This document shows positions 47,511 through 55,337 of a DNA stretch of 64,000 bases, piece by piece. Both the position numbers and the translations under genes were made by a program. Under the pieces are notes generated by a model, which had not been told where the DNA came from, ran no database searches, and worked only from the letters and a program-made list of their open reading frames with translations. Each line of letters begins with the position of its first letter. Position 1 is the stretch's first letter. This DNA comes from Flaviflexus ciconiae (GTDB lineage: Bacteria > Actinomycetota > Actinomycetes > Actinomycetales > Actinomycetaceae): positions 2,542,001-2,606,000 of the forward strand of contig NZ_CP034593.1 of the NCBI RefSeq assembly GCF_003971195.1, in the 5' to 3' direction.

Positions 47511-47829
47511 TGCTGAAGGTTTAGGTGACAGCTTGTTTTCATGCCGCTGTTGCGGCGGGTGTGTTCATCATGGTTTCGAATTTGATCGGAGTCAAACGTC
47601 CCAAGCCTGCTTGTCGGCGCCGACGATGATAGGTCCCTTCGATCCAGGCCATGATCGCACCGCGCAGCTGGTCACGAGTGGCCCAGCGCCGACGATTGAG
47701 AACGTTGTTCTGTAGCAGAGCGAAGAAGCTCTCCATGGCTGCATTATCGCCAGCAGCCCCGACCCGGCCCATTGACCCGACCAGTCCGTGGCGATTCAGC
47801 GCGGCCAAGAAATCTCGGCTACCGAACTG
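47511..47829 (-). mobile_element. Truncated copy of the IS3-family element at 25575
   Basis: The inverted repeat TGCTGAAGGTTTAGGTGACA (47511-47530) and the last 95 or so codons of orfB on the minus strand (NRHGLVGSMGRVGAAGDNA, AAMESFFALLQNNVLNRRR) match the complete element with a few changes. It ends at CAGTTC (47829) in the middle of orfB. The catalytic Glu region remains but both Asp are lost. Confidence 0.9.
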
Positions 47830-47937
47830 GGCGGGAAACCCTCAAACGCAACCACTGATTCAGTTGCGGAAAAGAGTCAGTGCCGCAGAGGAGTCAGTGG
47901 CGCACGCGTGAAACGGCTCGAGGATATCGTTCTCTGG

Positions 47938-48037
47938 CGAGATTCTCTCATTAAACTTGAGAGAATCTCATGACGCCTGAGAGAGCCTCGTTGCACCTGA
48001 GAAAGCTTGGTTAGATCTGAGCGCGTCTCTTTAGGCT
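47938..48037 (-). repeat. Five degenerate 20-nt tandem repeats
   Basis: Units start at 47938, 47958, 47978, 47998 and 48018. Units 2-5 begin TGAG and most have CTC or similar at positions 10-12 (for example TGAGAGAGCCTCGTTGCACC). Units 1 and 2 form a perfect 12-bp hairpin GAGATTCTCTCA / TGAGAGAATCTC (47939-47969). The last unit overlaps the stop of the DUF2254 gene. It may act as a terminator or a protein-binding array. Confidence 0.6.
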
Positions 48038-49362
48038 TCCGAATTTTCGGGCCGAATGGTGTCGGGGCCTTCTGTCTTGCCTTCCCAGATCTCCTGCGCG
48101 TGCTTAACGGCGGACTGAAAGTGGTCAGCGGCAGCTGCCTCGAGGTCATCGAGCATGTTCTCCACGAGCTTCGGAACAAGGGCAGAGTCTGTTCCGTAGT
48201 AGTGGATCTCTGCCACCACTTCGTGGAGCATCTCAGAGATTGATTGGGGTTTGTGAACTACCCGTACGTTCCCATCATCGTCAGCCATGTAAGGACTCGG
48301 CTCAATAACTGTGACAAGGTGGCGGAAGATCCGGTGGATCTCGTGAATCGACTGTGCTGCCGTGGCGGGGTCATTGACGCTGGCGGAGAGTGCCCGGTCG
48401 ATGATGTCAACTAGCTGACGTAGTCCAAAGGCAACATCCTGGTGGAGTTCCCGCTCGGTATGCACTTCGAAGGACGAATGGATGAGCCTGATGTCAGCGT
48501 CGCTGAGCTCGCCATCCCACCACACTCGTAGTAGCGGCTGGCCGGTAAGAACGAACTCGCCAACCGATCGGTCGATCGTAATGATGGCATCATTGCGTTC
48601 AGCCCACGTCATGAGCCTGCGATAGTTAATCCACACGAGAGCACCGTGACCATTTGCTTCCACGCTCTCTCGTGGATCGCCAGGACTGGGGGACCAGCCC
48701 GGCCCCATGCTCGGATCAACCTCTGCGTCTTCGATTGGGTAGAGACGCTTAGCCAGTGCGACTGTCTCATCGCCTATCTCAGAAATGGCATTGGCCACTC
48801 GCATGGAACCCATGATGATGCGAATAAAGGCGAGGAAGAATCCGAGACAGCCAAGAACAAGTATGAAGGCAAGGGAGACTGATGCTCGGGGAACGAACCC
48901 CGTGAGCTCCTCATCGTTGGTCCACACGTTTCGGATCACCGTCAGCGAGTAAATGAAAGTGCCGAGGAAAATACCCATGGTGGCTTGAACAACCCGGTTC
49001 CGGAGGAAACCGGACAGCATGCGGGGACTGAACTGGCTGGCCACCAGCTGGAGCACAACAAGAGTGATCGAGAACGTCAAGCCAGCAACCGAAATAGTAG
49101 CTGAGGCAATCGTTCCAAGAACCTCACGGGCAGCATCCGGGCCGCCAGCAAACACGAAATCAAGCGTCGACTCCGACAGGTTCTTCTCCAAAGAGGGAAG
49201 GAAGAGTCCAAGTAGCAGAGAGATAAGAACACATGCTGCTGGCACCGACCAGAACGGGCTCCACATCCGCACCCACCAAGTACGTTTAGGAATATCGGGG
49301 ATCGCTCCACGGAACCGGTAAACATCTTCCGCGCTACTGGAATTCTGATCGTTGTTGCCCAC
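48031..49362 (-). CDS. DUF2254 family membrane protein
   Basis: 443 aa. Four hydrophobic segments in the N-terminal half carry the DUF2254 motifs SATISVAGLTFSITLVVLQL and ASQFSPRMLSGFLRN (cited as SATISVAGLTFSITLV and QFSPRMLSGFLRN). The cytoplasmic half has FGLRQLVDIIDRALSASVNDP. The function is unknown; it is common in Actinobacteria and Proteobacteria. Not obviously in an operon. Confidence 0.88.
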   Translation of the reverse strand: MGNNDQNSSSAEDVYRFRGAIPDIPKRTWWVRMWSPFWSVPAACVLISLLLGLFLPSLEKNLSESTLDFVFAGGPDAAREVLGTIASATISVAGLTFSITLVVLQLVASQFSPRMLSGFLRNRVVQATMGIFLGTFIYSLTVIRNVWTNDEELTGFVPRASVSLAFILVLGCLGFFLAFIRIIMGSMRVANAISEIGDETVALAKRLYPIEDAEVDPSMGPGWSPSPGDPRESVEANGHGALVWINYRRLMTWAERNDAIITIDRSVGEFVLTGQPLLRVWWDGELSDADIRLIHSSFEVHTERELHQDVAFGLRQLVDIIDRALSASVNDPATAAQSIHEIHRIFRHLVTVIEPSPYMADDDGNVRVVHKPQSISEMLHEVVAEIHYYGTDSALVPKLVENMLDDLEAAAADHFQSAVKHAQEIWEGKTEGPDTIRPENSEA

Positions 49363-49389
49363 ACCAGCATTGTCGCACTAACGGGAGTC

Positions 49390-49779
49390 AAACGGTGCTG
49401 CTATGTGGGGAATGCCGTTAGTGCTGGGTAAAGGAGCTCTCGGTGTTGTAAGTGGCTGTGTCTGGAGGCTACTCGGAATGATAGTGGTTAGAATCCAAAG
49501 CCCAGGATGTTTGGTGGGGCTGAGCGAAGCACAGGGGGTACCAACATCGAACCGGTCTTGTCCACTACGGTTCTCGACAACAATGCAAACATTCTCGTGG
49601 CCTCGTACTCGCACCGTACCGGGTGAGTACATGCGATGCTCGCCACGCGCAATCTTCGGATCGGTGCCGCAGATACCGGCGGCAGCGACCTCAACTACGA
49701 GCTCGCCCTCGCCCGCAGTAGGGGTGTCTTTCTCGACAATCTTCAGGCTTCCGTCGCTCTGATACTCGTATGCCAACAT
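49390..49779 (-). pseudogene. Zinc-dependent alcohol dehydrogenase, N-terminal fragment
   Basis: From ATG 49779 the minus strand reads MLAYEYQSDGSLKIVEKD, VEVAAAGICGTDPKIARGEH and VRVRGHENVCIVVEN: an MDR dehydrogenase start with the catalytic Cys (GICGTD) and His-Glu (GHE). After about residue 80 (SPTKHPGL) the similarity is lost and the frame ends near 49380. The NAD domain is missing. Confidence 0.75.
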
Positions 49780-49940
49780 GTCAGCTCTACATCGATAGAC
49801 ATGGCTCACGCAGAACAGTATGGCCACCTCCAACACTACGCCGAGATGAAAGGAAGTGAGCTGATAGGAATGTGGAACTGATAGTGAAAACGTGCGCGGT
49901 TTTTGTCCAGATGGGGTTGGAGCCCACCCAGCGGTGACCG

Positions 49941-49961
49941 CAATACCAAAAATTGGTATTG
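49941..49961 (+). promoter_or_regulatory. Operator of the ParDE toxin-antitoxin pair
   Basis: Perfect inverted repeat: CAATACCAA (49941-49949), AAA, TTGGTATTG (49953-49961). TATTGT at 49957-49962 may be the -10, only 6 nt before the ATG at 49969, so the transcript would be leaderless. ParD antitoxins bind such sites to repress their own operon. Confidence 0.65.
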
Positions 49962-49968
49962 TAGGTGC

Positions 49969-50202
49969 ATGGCTCGTAATACATCGATCAGTCTTGATGA
50001 TCATTTTGCTGACTTTCTTGCGAAGGAAGTCGCCTCCGGTCGTTACGGATCCGTGAGTGAGGTTGTCCGAGCAGGCCTTCGTCTGCTCGAGGATCAAGAG
50101 CTTCATTTGGCGGCCCTGCGATCAGCTCTTGTTGAAGGAGAGGAAAGTGGCGCGCCGGAGGAGTTTGATTTCGATGAATTTCTTGCAGCAAGGCGGCCGT
50201 GA
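49969..50202 (+). CDS. parD: ParD-type antitoxin
   Basis: 77 aa. Ribbon-helix-helix N-terminus NTSISLDDHFADFLAKEVASG followed by SVSEVVRAGLRLLEDQE (cited in parts: NTSISLDDHFADFLAKE and SVSEVVRAGLRLLEDQE), typical of the CC2985/ParD family. The C-terminal acidic tail (EEFDFDEFLAARRP) would wrap the toxin. No ribosome site precedes ATG 49969, in line with a leaderless mRNA. Its stop overlaps the toxin start. Confidence 0.9.
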   Translation: MARNTSISLDDHFADFLAKEVASGRYGSVSEVVRAGLRLLEDQELHLAALRSALVEGEESGAPEEFDFDEFLAARRP

Positions 50203-50501
50203 AACCTTATCTCCTTGTTCCCGCTGCACAACGGGATCTCTCTGCGATCTGGGACTACACGCTTGAGGTGTGGGGCGCGGCTCAAGCCGAGCTATATATA
50301 GATGACTTGCGGGATGGGATTAAGAAAATTGCGGCAGACCCGTCCCGAGGGCGCCGATGCGACGACATTCGAGAAGGATACCGTCGTTATCCGGTGCGGA
50401 GTCATATTGTTTTCTACCGGGAGCGAAGCGACGCCGTTATCGTGGTTAGAGTGCTGCACAAACGAATGGATGTATGGCAACACGTAAGGGCTGTGGAATG
50501 A
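50199..50501 (+). CDS. parE: ParE/RelE-superfamily toxin
   Basis: 100 aa. ParE-type fold motifs: PAAQRDLSAIWDYTLEVWG, KKIAADPSRGRRCDDIREGYRRY and HIVFYRERSDAVIVVRVLHKRMD (each the usual family element, shortened here to PAAQRDLSAIWDYT, GRRCDDIREGYRRY and VVRVLHKRMD). ParE toxins poison DNA gyrase. GTG 50199 overlaps the parD stop, so the toxin is coupled to the antitoxin. Confidence 0.9.
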   Translation: MKPYLLVPAAQRDLSAIWDYTLEVWGAAQAELYIDDLRDGIKKIAADPSRGRRCDDIREGYRRYPVRSHIVFYRERSDAVIVVRVLHKRMDVWQHVRAVE

Positions 50502-50707
50502 ATGGGAGACCGCTTTGTTGCTTCTAGGTCGATTCGATAGAGGCTCCCATGATGATTACCCAGCTCATATCAGGCCCGGCAGTACTGTAGGAATCTAGCT
50601 CACGCTGAGGGGCACGGCCCTCACGAAAATTGTTGCTCTGAGTAAGTGAGAATTCTGGTTACTAATCACAGATAAACGCTGAGGTTTCGACATTTAAGAA
50701 TTGCGAA

Positions 50708-50793
50708 ATGGGGAGTAAAAGTCTTGCTTTACGGGGAGTGAATCCATTGCAGAATGGGGAGTAAAACCGTTGCGGAGTGGGGTGTGGTGGCGT
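50708..50793 (+). repeat. 23-nt tandem direct repeats upstream of the DUF4143 ATPase
   Basis: ATGGGGAGTAAAAGTCTTGC (50708), ACGGGGAGTGAATCCATTGC (50731) and ATGGGGAGTAAAACCGTTGC (50754) recur every 23 bp, with a weaker fourth unit (AGTGGGGTG...) at 50777 just before the ATG at 50795. A related sequence in inverted orientation (GCCATTTACTCC) lies near 52060, after the gene. They look like iterated binding sites, perhaps for autoregulation. Confidence 0.7.
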
Positions 50794-50794
50794 C

Positions 50795-52048
50795 ATGGCC
50801 TATTATCCTCGAGTTGCGGACAGTGTGCTCAGTGAGCTTCTGGGTGGGATGGGTGCCGTCCTCATTGAGGGGCCGAGAGCATCTGGAAAGACCTCTACTG
50901 CACTCCAGCAATCTGCCAGCTCAATCCGACTGGACCGGTCGCCTGAGCTAGTGCAACTTGCTGAGCTCAGCCCTGATGAGCTCTTGCGTGGATATACGCC
51001 TCATTTAGTTGATGAATGGCAGCTTGCTCCGACCCTGTGGAATGCCATGCGCCAGGAAATTGATGAGCGTCAGAAACGCGGACAGTTCATCTTGTCGGGT
51101 TCTGCGATGCCATACGACGACGTAACCAGGCATTCCGGTGCGGGACGGTTTGGAAGACTGCGAATGCGCACAATGTCCCTGGCCGAAAGTAGGGCTTCGT
51201 CAGCTGAAGTGTCGCTGTCCGGATTGGCATCAGGCGCGAGAGTACAGGCCACGTCTCCACTTACGTACCGAGATCTCGCCGAGCAGGCAGTGCGAGGTGG
51301 GTGGCCCGGGCTGCTGGATGCTGCAACCAGACAAGCAATCGTATTCAATCGTTCCTATGTGGACGATCTGTGTGAAACCGAGATCATGGGCGCGACCGGC
51401 ATACGGCATAATCCGGAGCATTTGCGTCGCCTTATCGAATCGGTCTCTCGAAATATTTCGGCAGAAGCAACGTTGAAGAGCCTTTCTGCTGATATTTCAG
51501 GTAATAGCGACCACCTTGATCGAAAGACGGTCTCGAATTACATGGACGGCCTCAGGCAGGTCTTTGGGCTTGATGAGCTACCAGCCTGGAGTGTTTCCCT
51601 ACGCTCTCGTTCACGTCTGCGGACCTCTCCGAAACTACACCTTGCTGATCCCGCTCTAGCATGCGCCGCCCTAGGCATTGGAGTCGATCGGTTGGCTCGT
51701 GATCCCGAGTACTTCGGCCAAGTTTTTGAATCAATGGTTGTGAGAGACCTTCGTGCCCTTGCCAGTGTCGAGTTCGGTCGGGTCTATCACTACCGTGACA
51801 ATACTGGCCTGGAAATCGACGCCATCATTGAATACCCAGAAGACGGCAAATGGGGTGCCTGTGAGGTCAAGCTTGGATCCTCCAAGATCCCCGATGTTGA
51901 ACGCAATCTCCTGAAATTGAGGAATGAACGGGTTGACTTGGACAAGCTCGGAGAGCCATCCTTCCTTGCCGTCATTACCGGTACTGAGTATGCATACACG
52001 CTTCCGAGCGGTGTTCATGTCATCCCGTTAGGGGTGCTGGGGCAGTAA
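50795..52048 (+). CDS. AAA_14/DUF4143 ATPase
   Basis: 417 aa. Walker A GPRASGKT (26-33), Walker B-like HLVDEWQLAP (71-80), sensor segment GQFILSGSA. The C-terminal DUF4143 domain has GWPGLLD, VFESMVVRDLRALA and a PD-(D/E)XK-like end (EIDAIIE... GACEVKLGSSK). ATG 50795 is preferred over GTG 50777 because 50777 lies in the repeat array. The family is widespread and its function is unknown. It stands alone. Confidence 0.85.
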   Translation: MAYYPRVADSVLSELLGGMGAVLIEGPRASGKTSTALQQSASSIRLDRSPELVQLAELSPDELLRGYTPHLVDEWQLAPTLWNAMRQEIDERQKRGQFILSGSAMPYDDVTRHSGAGRFGRLRMRTMSLAESRASSAEVSLSGLASGARVQATSPLTYRDLAEQAVRGGWPGLLDAATRQAIVFNRSYVDDLCETEIMGATGIRHNPEHLRRLIESVSRNISAEATLKSLSADISGNSDHLDRKTVSNYMDGLRQVFGLDELPAWSVSLRSRSRLRTSPKLHLADPALACAALGIGVDRLARDPEYFGQVFESMVVRDLRALASVEFGRVYHYRDNTGLEIDAIIEYPEDGKWGACEVKLGSSKIPDVERNLLKLRNERVDLDKLGEPSFLAVITGTEYAYTLPSGVHVIPLGVLGQ

Positions 52049-52230
52049 GGAAGACGTTGCCATTTACTCCGGTGAGAGAACGGGCTTGACTAGGTTGCCC
52101 GCATCTTGGTGGGTAATCAGGAGGCTGTTGCAATGCGTAGATCGTTCATCGGGCTGGGAGTCGCTGCGGTTTTAGACTCGAGGTAGTTCACATTGCGGCG
52201 AGTTTGTGCGCCATGTGAGAGGATTCGAAA

Positions 52231-53028
52231 ATGCCACTTCTCCCCATTGCGCTTCTGTTGCTCCTCGTAATCAGTTTGGGTACCTGCGTGGTGTTGATTC
52301 GCAAGATCAAGAAACTGGAATACGAGGTTGAGGAACTTCGGGATGAGGCTGAAGAGCGAGAACGAAGACCAGCCATCATCGCTCATGAAATTAGAACTCC
52401 GTTGGCACTCGTTCGTGGTGCTGCGGAACTTCTTGCAGAACAAACTCCCGGACCGCTAAACGATCGACAGCTCGAATTTGTCGAAACAATTACCGAAAAC
52501 TTATCGCAGGTCATCGACATCTCGGAGAATTTCATTTCGCAGGTGCACTTGGCGGAGAACCCTGAAATCCAGAATTGGGAAACCGTAAATGTGCGGGATG
52601 TCGTATACGAGACTGCGCGGAACTTGCGGAAGGTGACCAGCGTACCGATACATGTGGATGCCCGTGGTGGCCCAATGCCAATCGCTTCGGATCCGAAACT
52701 CATCCGACAGCTCGTTTGGAATCTCGTGAATAATGCGGCAAGGCACGCGGGTGAGGGAGTGCCAGTATCGGTCCGCATCTCCCCATCTGAGAGCGGTGGA
52801 GTACTCCTGTCGGTGAACGATTCGGGCTCGGGTATGGGGGAGGAGGATCTCAAGAAGCTGTTTACGCCGTTTGCTACGGGTTCTTCCCGAAGGTCAGGTA
52901 GTGGCATTGGCATGATGGTAACGAAGCAGATTGTTGAAGCACATGGAGGGAAAATAATGATCGACTCTGAGAAAGGGTATGGAACCGCTGTTCTCGTCGC
53001 GTTGCCGGCAGGTGGTGGGCGCCTGTGA
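52231..53028 (+). CDS. Sensor histidine kinase with minimal sensor part
   Basis: 265 aa. A single membrane segment (3-23) and a short coiled coil (30-46) precede the H box AHEIRTPLAL with His52. N box NLVNNAARHA, G1 NDSGSGMG, F/G2 boxes FTPFATG and GSGIGMMV complete the HATPase domain. There is no extracytoplasmic sensor domain, so it probably needs a partner to sense. AGAGGA precedes ATG 52231. It overlaps the response regulator by 4 nt. Confidence 0.9.
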   Translation: MPLLPIALLLLLVISLGTCVVLIRKIKKLEYEVEELRDEAEERERRPAIIAHEIRTPLALVRGAAELLAEQTPGPLNDRQLEFVETITENLSQVIDISENFISQVHLAENPEIQNWETVNVRDVVYETARNLRKVTSVPIHVDARGGPMPIASDPKLIRQLVWNLVNNAARHAGEGVPVSVRISPSESGGVLLSVNDSGSGMGEEDLKKLFTPFATGSSRRSGSGIGMMVTKQIVEAHGGKIMIDSEKGYGTAVLVALPAGGGRL

Positions 53029-53711
53029 CTAAGCCGGTTGCCCTCATCGTCGATGACGAAAAGCAGATGACATCAATTGTCTCCTTTGCACTGGAAGTGC
53101 AGGGTTTTGATTTTCATACCGCCCACAATGTGGCCGATGCCTGGCGAATTCTCAATACCTATTCGATCGATATTGTTGTCCTGGATGTCATGATGCCTTC
53201 CGGCTCAGGTATCGACCTTACGCATCGGATCCGAACGTTGTCGTCCAGCATCCCCATCATCCTGCTGACCGCCCTTGGCGCGGAGAAGGACAGGATTGCT
53301 GGCCTGGAGGCGGGGGCGGATGACTACGTGACAAAACCATTCAGTCCGCGAGAACTTGCGTTGAGAGCACAAGCCATTGTGCGTCGGTCCAATTCGCGAT
53401 CTGATCACGACTTTGTGGAGTACGGTTCACTTCTAATTGACCGCACGAGATTGGCGGCTTCTTGGAAGGGCCGCCACCTGGATCTGTCGGACACGGAAGT
53501 CCGTTTGTTACTGGCTTTGTCCGGAGGTTACATCGTGAGCCAAAGGGAAATCCTCAATAGGGCGTGGGCAACGACCGAGATCGTTGGTGGGCGTGAAATG
53601 GTCAAGACGACCATCTATAGGTTGAGGCGGCAGCTGGCCAATCTGGAGGTTGAGGGCCTCGAAATCGAATCTCACAGGGGTCTAGGCTATTCCCTGAACG
53701 TTGAGGAATAG
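53025..53711 (+). CDS. OmpR/PhoB-family response regulator
   Basis: 228 aa. Receiver domain with acidic pocket Asp10-Asp11, phospho-acceptor Asp54 (VVLDVMMP), Thr in LLTALGA and Lys in VTKPF. The winged-helix C-terminus (SDTEVRLLLAL, VKTTIYRLRRQL, ESHRGLGYSL) matches OmpR/PhoB. GTG 53025 overlaps the kinase stop (GTGA). Phased GTTACC repeats lie downstream, before the transporter gene, as probable binding sites. Confidence 0.93.
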   Translation: MTKPVALIVDDEKQMTSIVSFALEVQGFDFHTAHNVADAWRILNTYSIDIVVLDVMMPSGSGIDLTHRIRTLSSSIPIILLTALGAEKDRIAGLEAGADDYVTKPFSPRELALRAQAIVRRSNSRSDHDFVEYGSLLIDRTRLAASWKGRHLDLSDTEVRLLLALSGGYIVSQREILNRAWATTEIVGGREMVKTTIYRLRRQLANLEVEGLEIESHRGLGYSLNVEE

Positions 53712-53749
53712 CTATTTCTTTGGCTGACCTCGTTCTTGGTGACAGCGTT

Positions 53750-53786
53750 GTTACCGAGTGTTACCTGGGGCTGTGGTGGTGTTACC
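53750..53786 (+). promoter_or_regulatory. Phased GTTACC repeats, candidate response-regulator sites
   Basis: GTTACC occurs at 53750-53755, 53760-53765 and 53781-53786, spaced 10 and 21 bp, that is one and two helical turns. OmpR/PhoB regulators bind such direct repeats on one DNA face. TTGACA follows at 53821-53826 as a possible -35, and the antiporter starts at 53864. Confidence 0.55.
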
Positions 53787-53863
53787 CGGGTATAGCCAGG
53801 ATATTCAGTGAACGGTGCCGTTGACATTGGAGTGATGGCGCCCCACTGAGTAAGGGATATTTC

Positions 53864-55279
53864 ATGGCTGAAAAATCTAGAGGAAACTTGGGTGTGCTAG
53901 CGGCCCCGCGCGTCGCACCGCGTCTCCCGGAAGAAGAGCAAGCGCCTCTCTACAAGCGCCTCCGAGCGCAAGCATTCCTGGGAATTTTCCTAGGCTACGC
54001 AGGCTACTATCTGATTCGAAACAACGTATCGATTGTTTCTGCAGTACTTGAAGAACACGACGTGCTTGACGCACTGGGATTGGGCATTGTTGCGAATGCT
54101 GTTCTCTTCTCCTACGGTCTCTCCAAGTTCTTCATGGCGATGCTGTCCGACCGTGCGAACGCTCGCTACTTCCTCCCGCTCGGACTCGCATTGTCCGCGA
54201 TCGTTAACCTGCTCCTTGCCTTCGTTCCGATTCTGACGGCGTCGGTCGGCATCTTTGCCACCATGATGTTCATCAACGGTTGGTTCCAAGGAATGGGTTG
54301 GCCGCCTTCAGGGCGTGTGCTCGTGCACTGGTTCTCGACCAATGAACGTGGCTGGATGACCTCGATTTGGAATTGTGCCCACAACGTTGGCGGCGCCGGC
54401 GTCGGTATTCTGTCAGCTTGGGCCCTGTCTGAATTTGCGAGCACTGAAGCTGACTGGACTCCGGCGTTCTGGGTTCCTGCAATTGTCGCTCTCGTTGTCG
54501 CAGTCATTGCCTTTATTCTTGTTCGTGACAGGCCGGAGGCCGTCGGTCTTCCCCCGATTGAAGAATGGCGAGAAGACCCGGCGAAGGTTGACGAGACCGC
54601 CGAAGAGCTGGAAATGCCGTGGAAGGATAAGCTGTTTAAGCATGTCCTCACCAACCGAGTGATCGTACTGCTGGCACTGACCAACGTGTTTGTTTACACC
54701 CTCCGTTACGGTGTCTTGAACTGGATTCCGATCTACTTGACGAATCAAATCCACGCCGCAAACATTACGGATGGCATCATCGGCTTCGCTATCTACGAGC
54801 TTGCTGGAATTGTCGGCACCCTGCTGTGCGGCTGGATGTCTGACAAGGTGTTCAAGGGATGGCGTTCCGGTGCGGGACTAGTCTTCATCCTGGGAGTTGG
54901 AATCGCGCTAGTTTTCTACTGGCAGATTCCTGCCTCAGCTCCGCTGTGGATCTTCTACGTTCTGATTGCAATCATTGGTGGCCTGATTTACGGCCCAGTC
55001 ATGCTCATTGGCCTGATGGCAATTGACATGTCTCCGACAAATATTGCTGGAACAGCAGCTGGTTTCACCGGAATGTTTGGATACCTGCTCGGAGCTTCGC
55101 TCGCCTCCACAGGTGTTGGCCTGCTGGTCAAGCACTTTGGCTGGGACGTAACTTTCGCCTGCCTGGTAGGAATTGTTCTTCTGGCTCTCGTCTTTATGTG
55201 GGTGCTGGGACGAGATGAGCGGAAGATGATGATCGAGCGGGAAGAGAAACTCCGCGACATGGAGGAAGACACCAAGTAG
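53864..55279 (+). CDS. Organophosphate:phosphate antiporter, MFS (GlpT/UhpT/PgtP type)
   Basis: 471 aa with 12 membrane segments. OPA-family features are YYLIRNNVSIV in helix 1, SKFFMAMLSDRANARYF, GWFQGMGWPPSGRVLVHWFS and IWNCAHNVGGAGVG (in parts: SKFFMAMLSDRANAR, FQGMGWPPSGRVLVHWFS). The family exchanges sugar phosphates, glycerol 3-phosphate or phosphoglycerate for phosphate. It follows a two-component system, as UhpT and PgtP do in other bacteria. Confidence 0.88.
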   Translation: MAEKSRGNLGVLAAPRVAPRLPEEEQAPLYKRLRAQAFLGIFLGYAGYYLIRNNVSIVSAVLEEHDVLDALGLGIVANAVLFSYGLSKFFMAMLSDRANARYFLPLGLALSAIVNLLLAFVPILTASVGIFATMMFINGWFQGMGWPPSGRVLVHWFSTNERGWMTSIWNCAHNVGGAGVGILSAWALSEFASTEADWTPAFWVPAIVALVVAVIAFILVRDRPEAVGLPPIEEWREDPAKVDETAEELEMPWKDKLFKHVLTNRVIVLLALTNVFVYTLRYGVLNWIPIYLTNQIHAANITDGIIGFAIYELAGIVGTLLCGWMSDKVFKGWRSGAGLVFILGVGIALVFYWQIPASAPLWIFYVLIAIIGGLIYGPVMLIGLMAIDMSPTNIAGTAAGFTGMFGYLLGASLASTGVGLLVKHFGWDVTFACLVGIVLLALVFMWVLGRDERKMMIEREEKLRDMEEDTK

Positions 55280-55294
55280 ACGCTCAATCATGAC

Positions 55295-55329
55295 GTGTAT
55301 CCGCCAGCACCAGATGCTGGCGGATACAC
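55295..55329 (+). terminator. Perfect hairpin between the antiporter and the ABC operon
   Basis: GTGTATCCGCCAGCA (55295-55309) pairs over 15 bp with its complement at 55315-55329 around CCAGA. The next gene begins only 9 nt later, so the hairpin may both end the first transcript and affect translation of the second. Confidence 0.7.
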
Positions 55330-55337
55330 TGACAATT

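Noticed and set aside
47938..48037. CRISPR array
   Set aside because: The 20-nt units are contiguous without spacers and degenerate; no cas genes are in the window.
55290..55337. Longer form of the ABC substrate-binding protein from 55290
   Set aside because: It would be translated through a perfect 15-bp hairpin, and a normal signal segment begins after ATG 55338.
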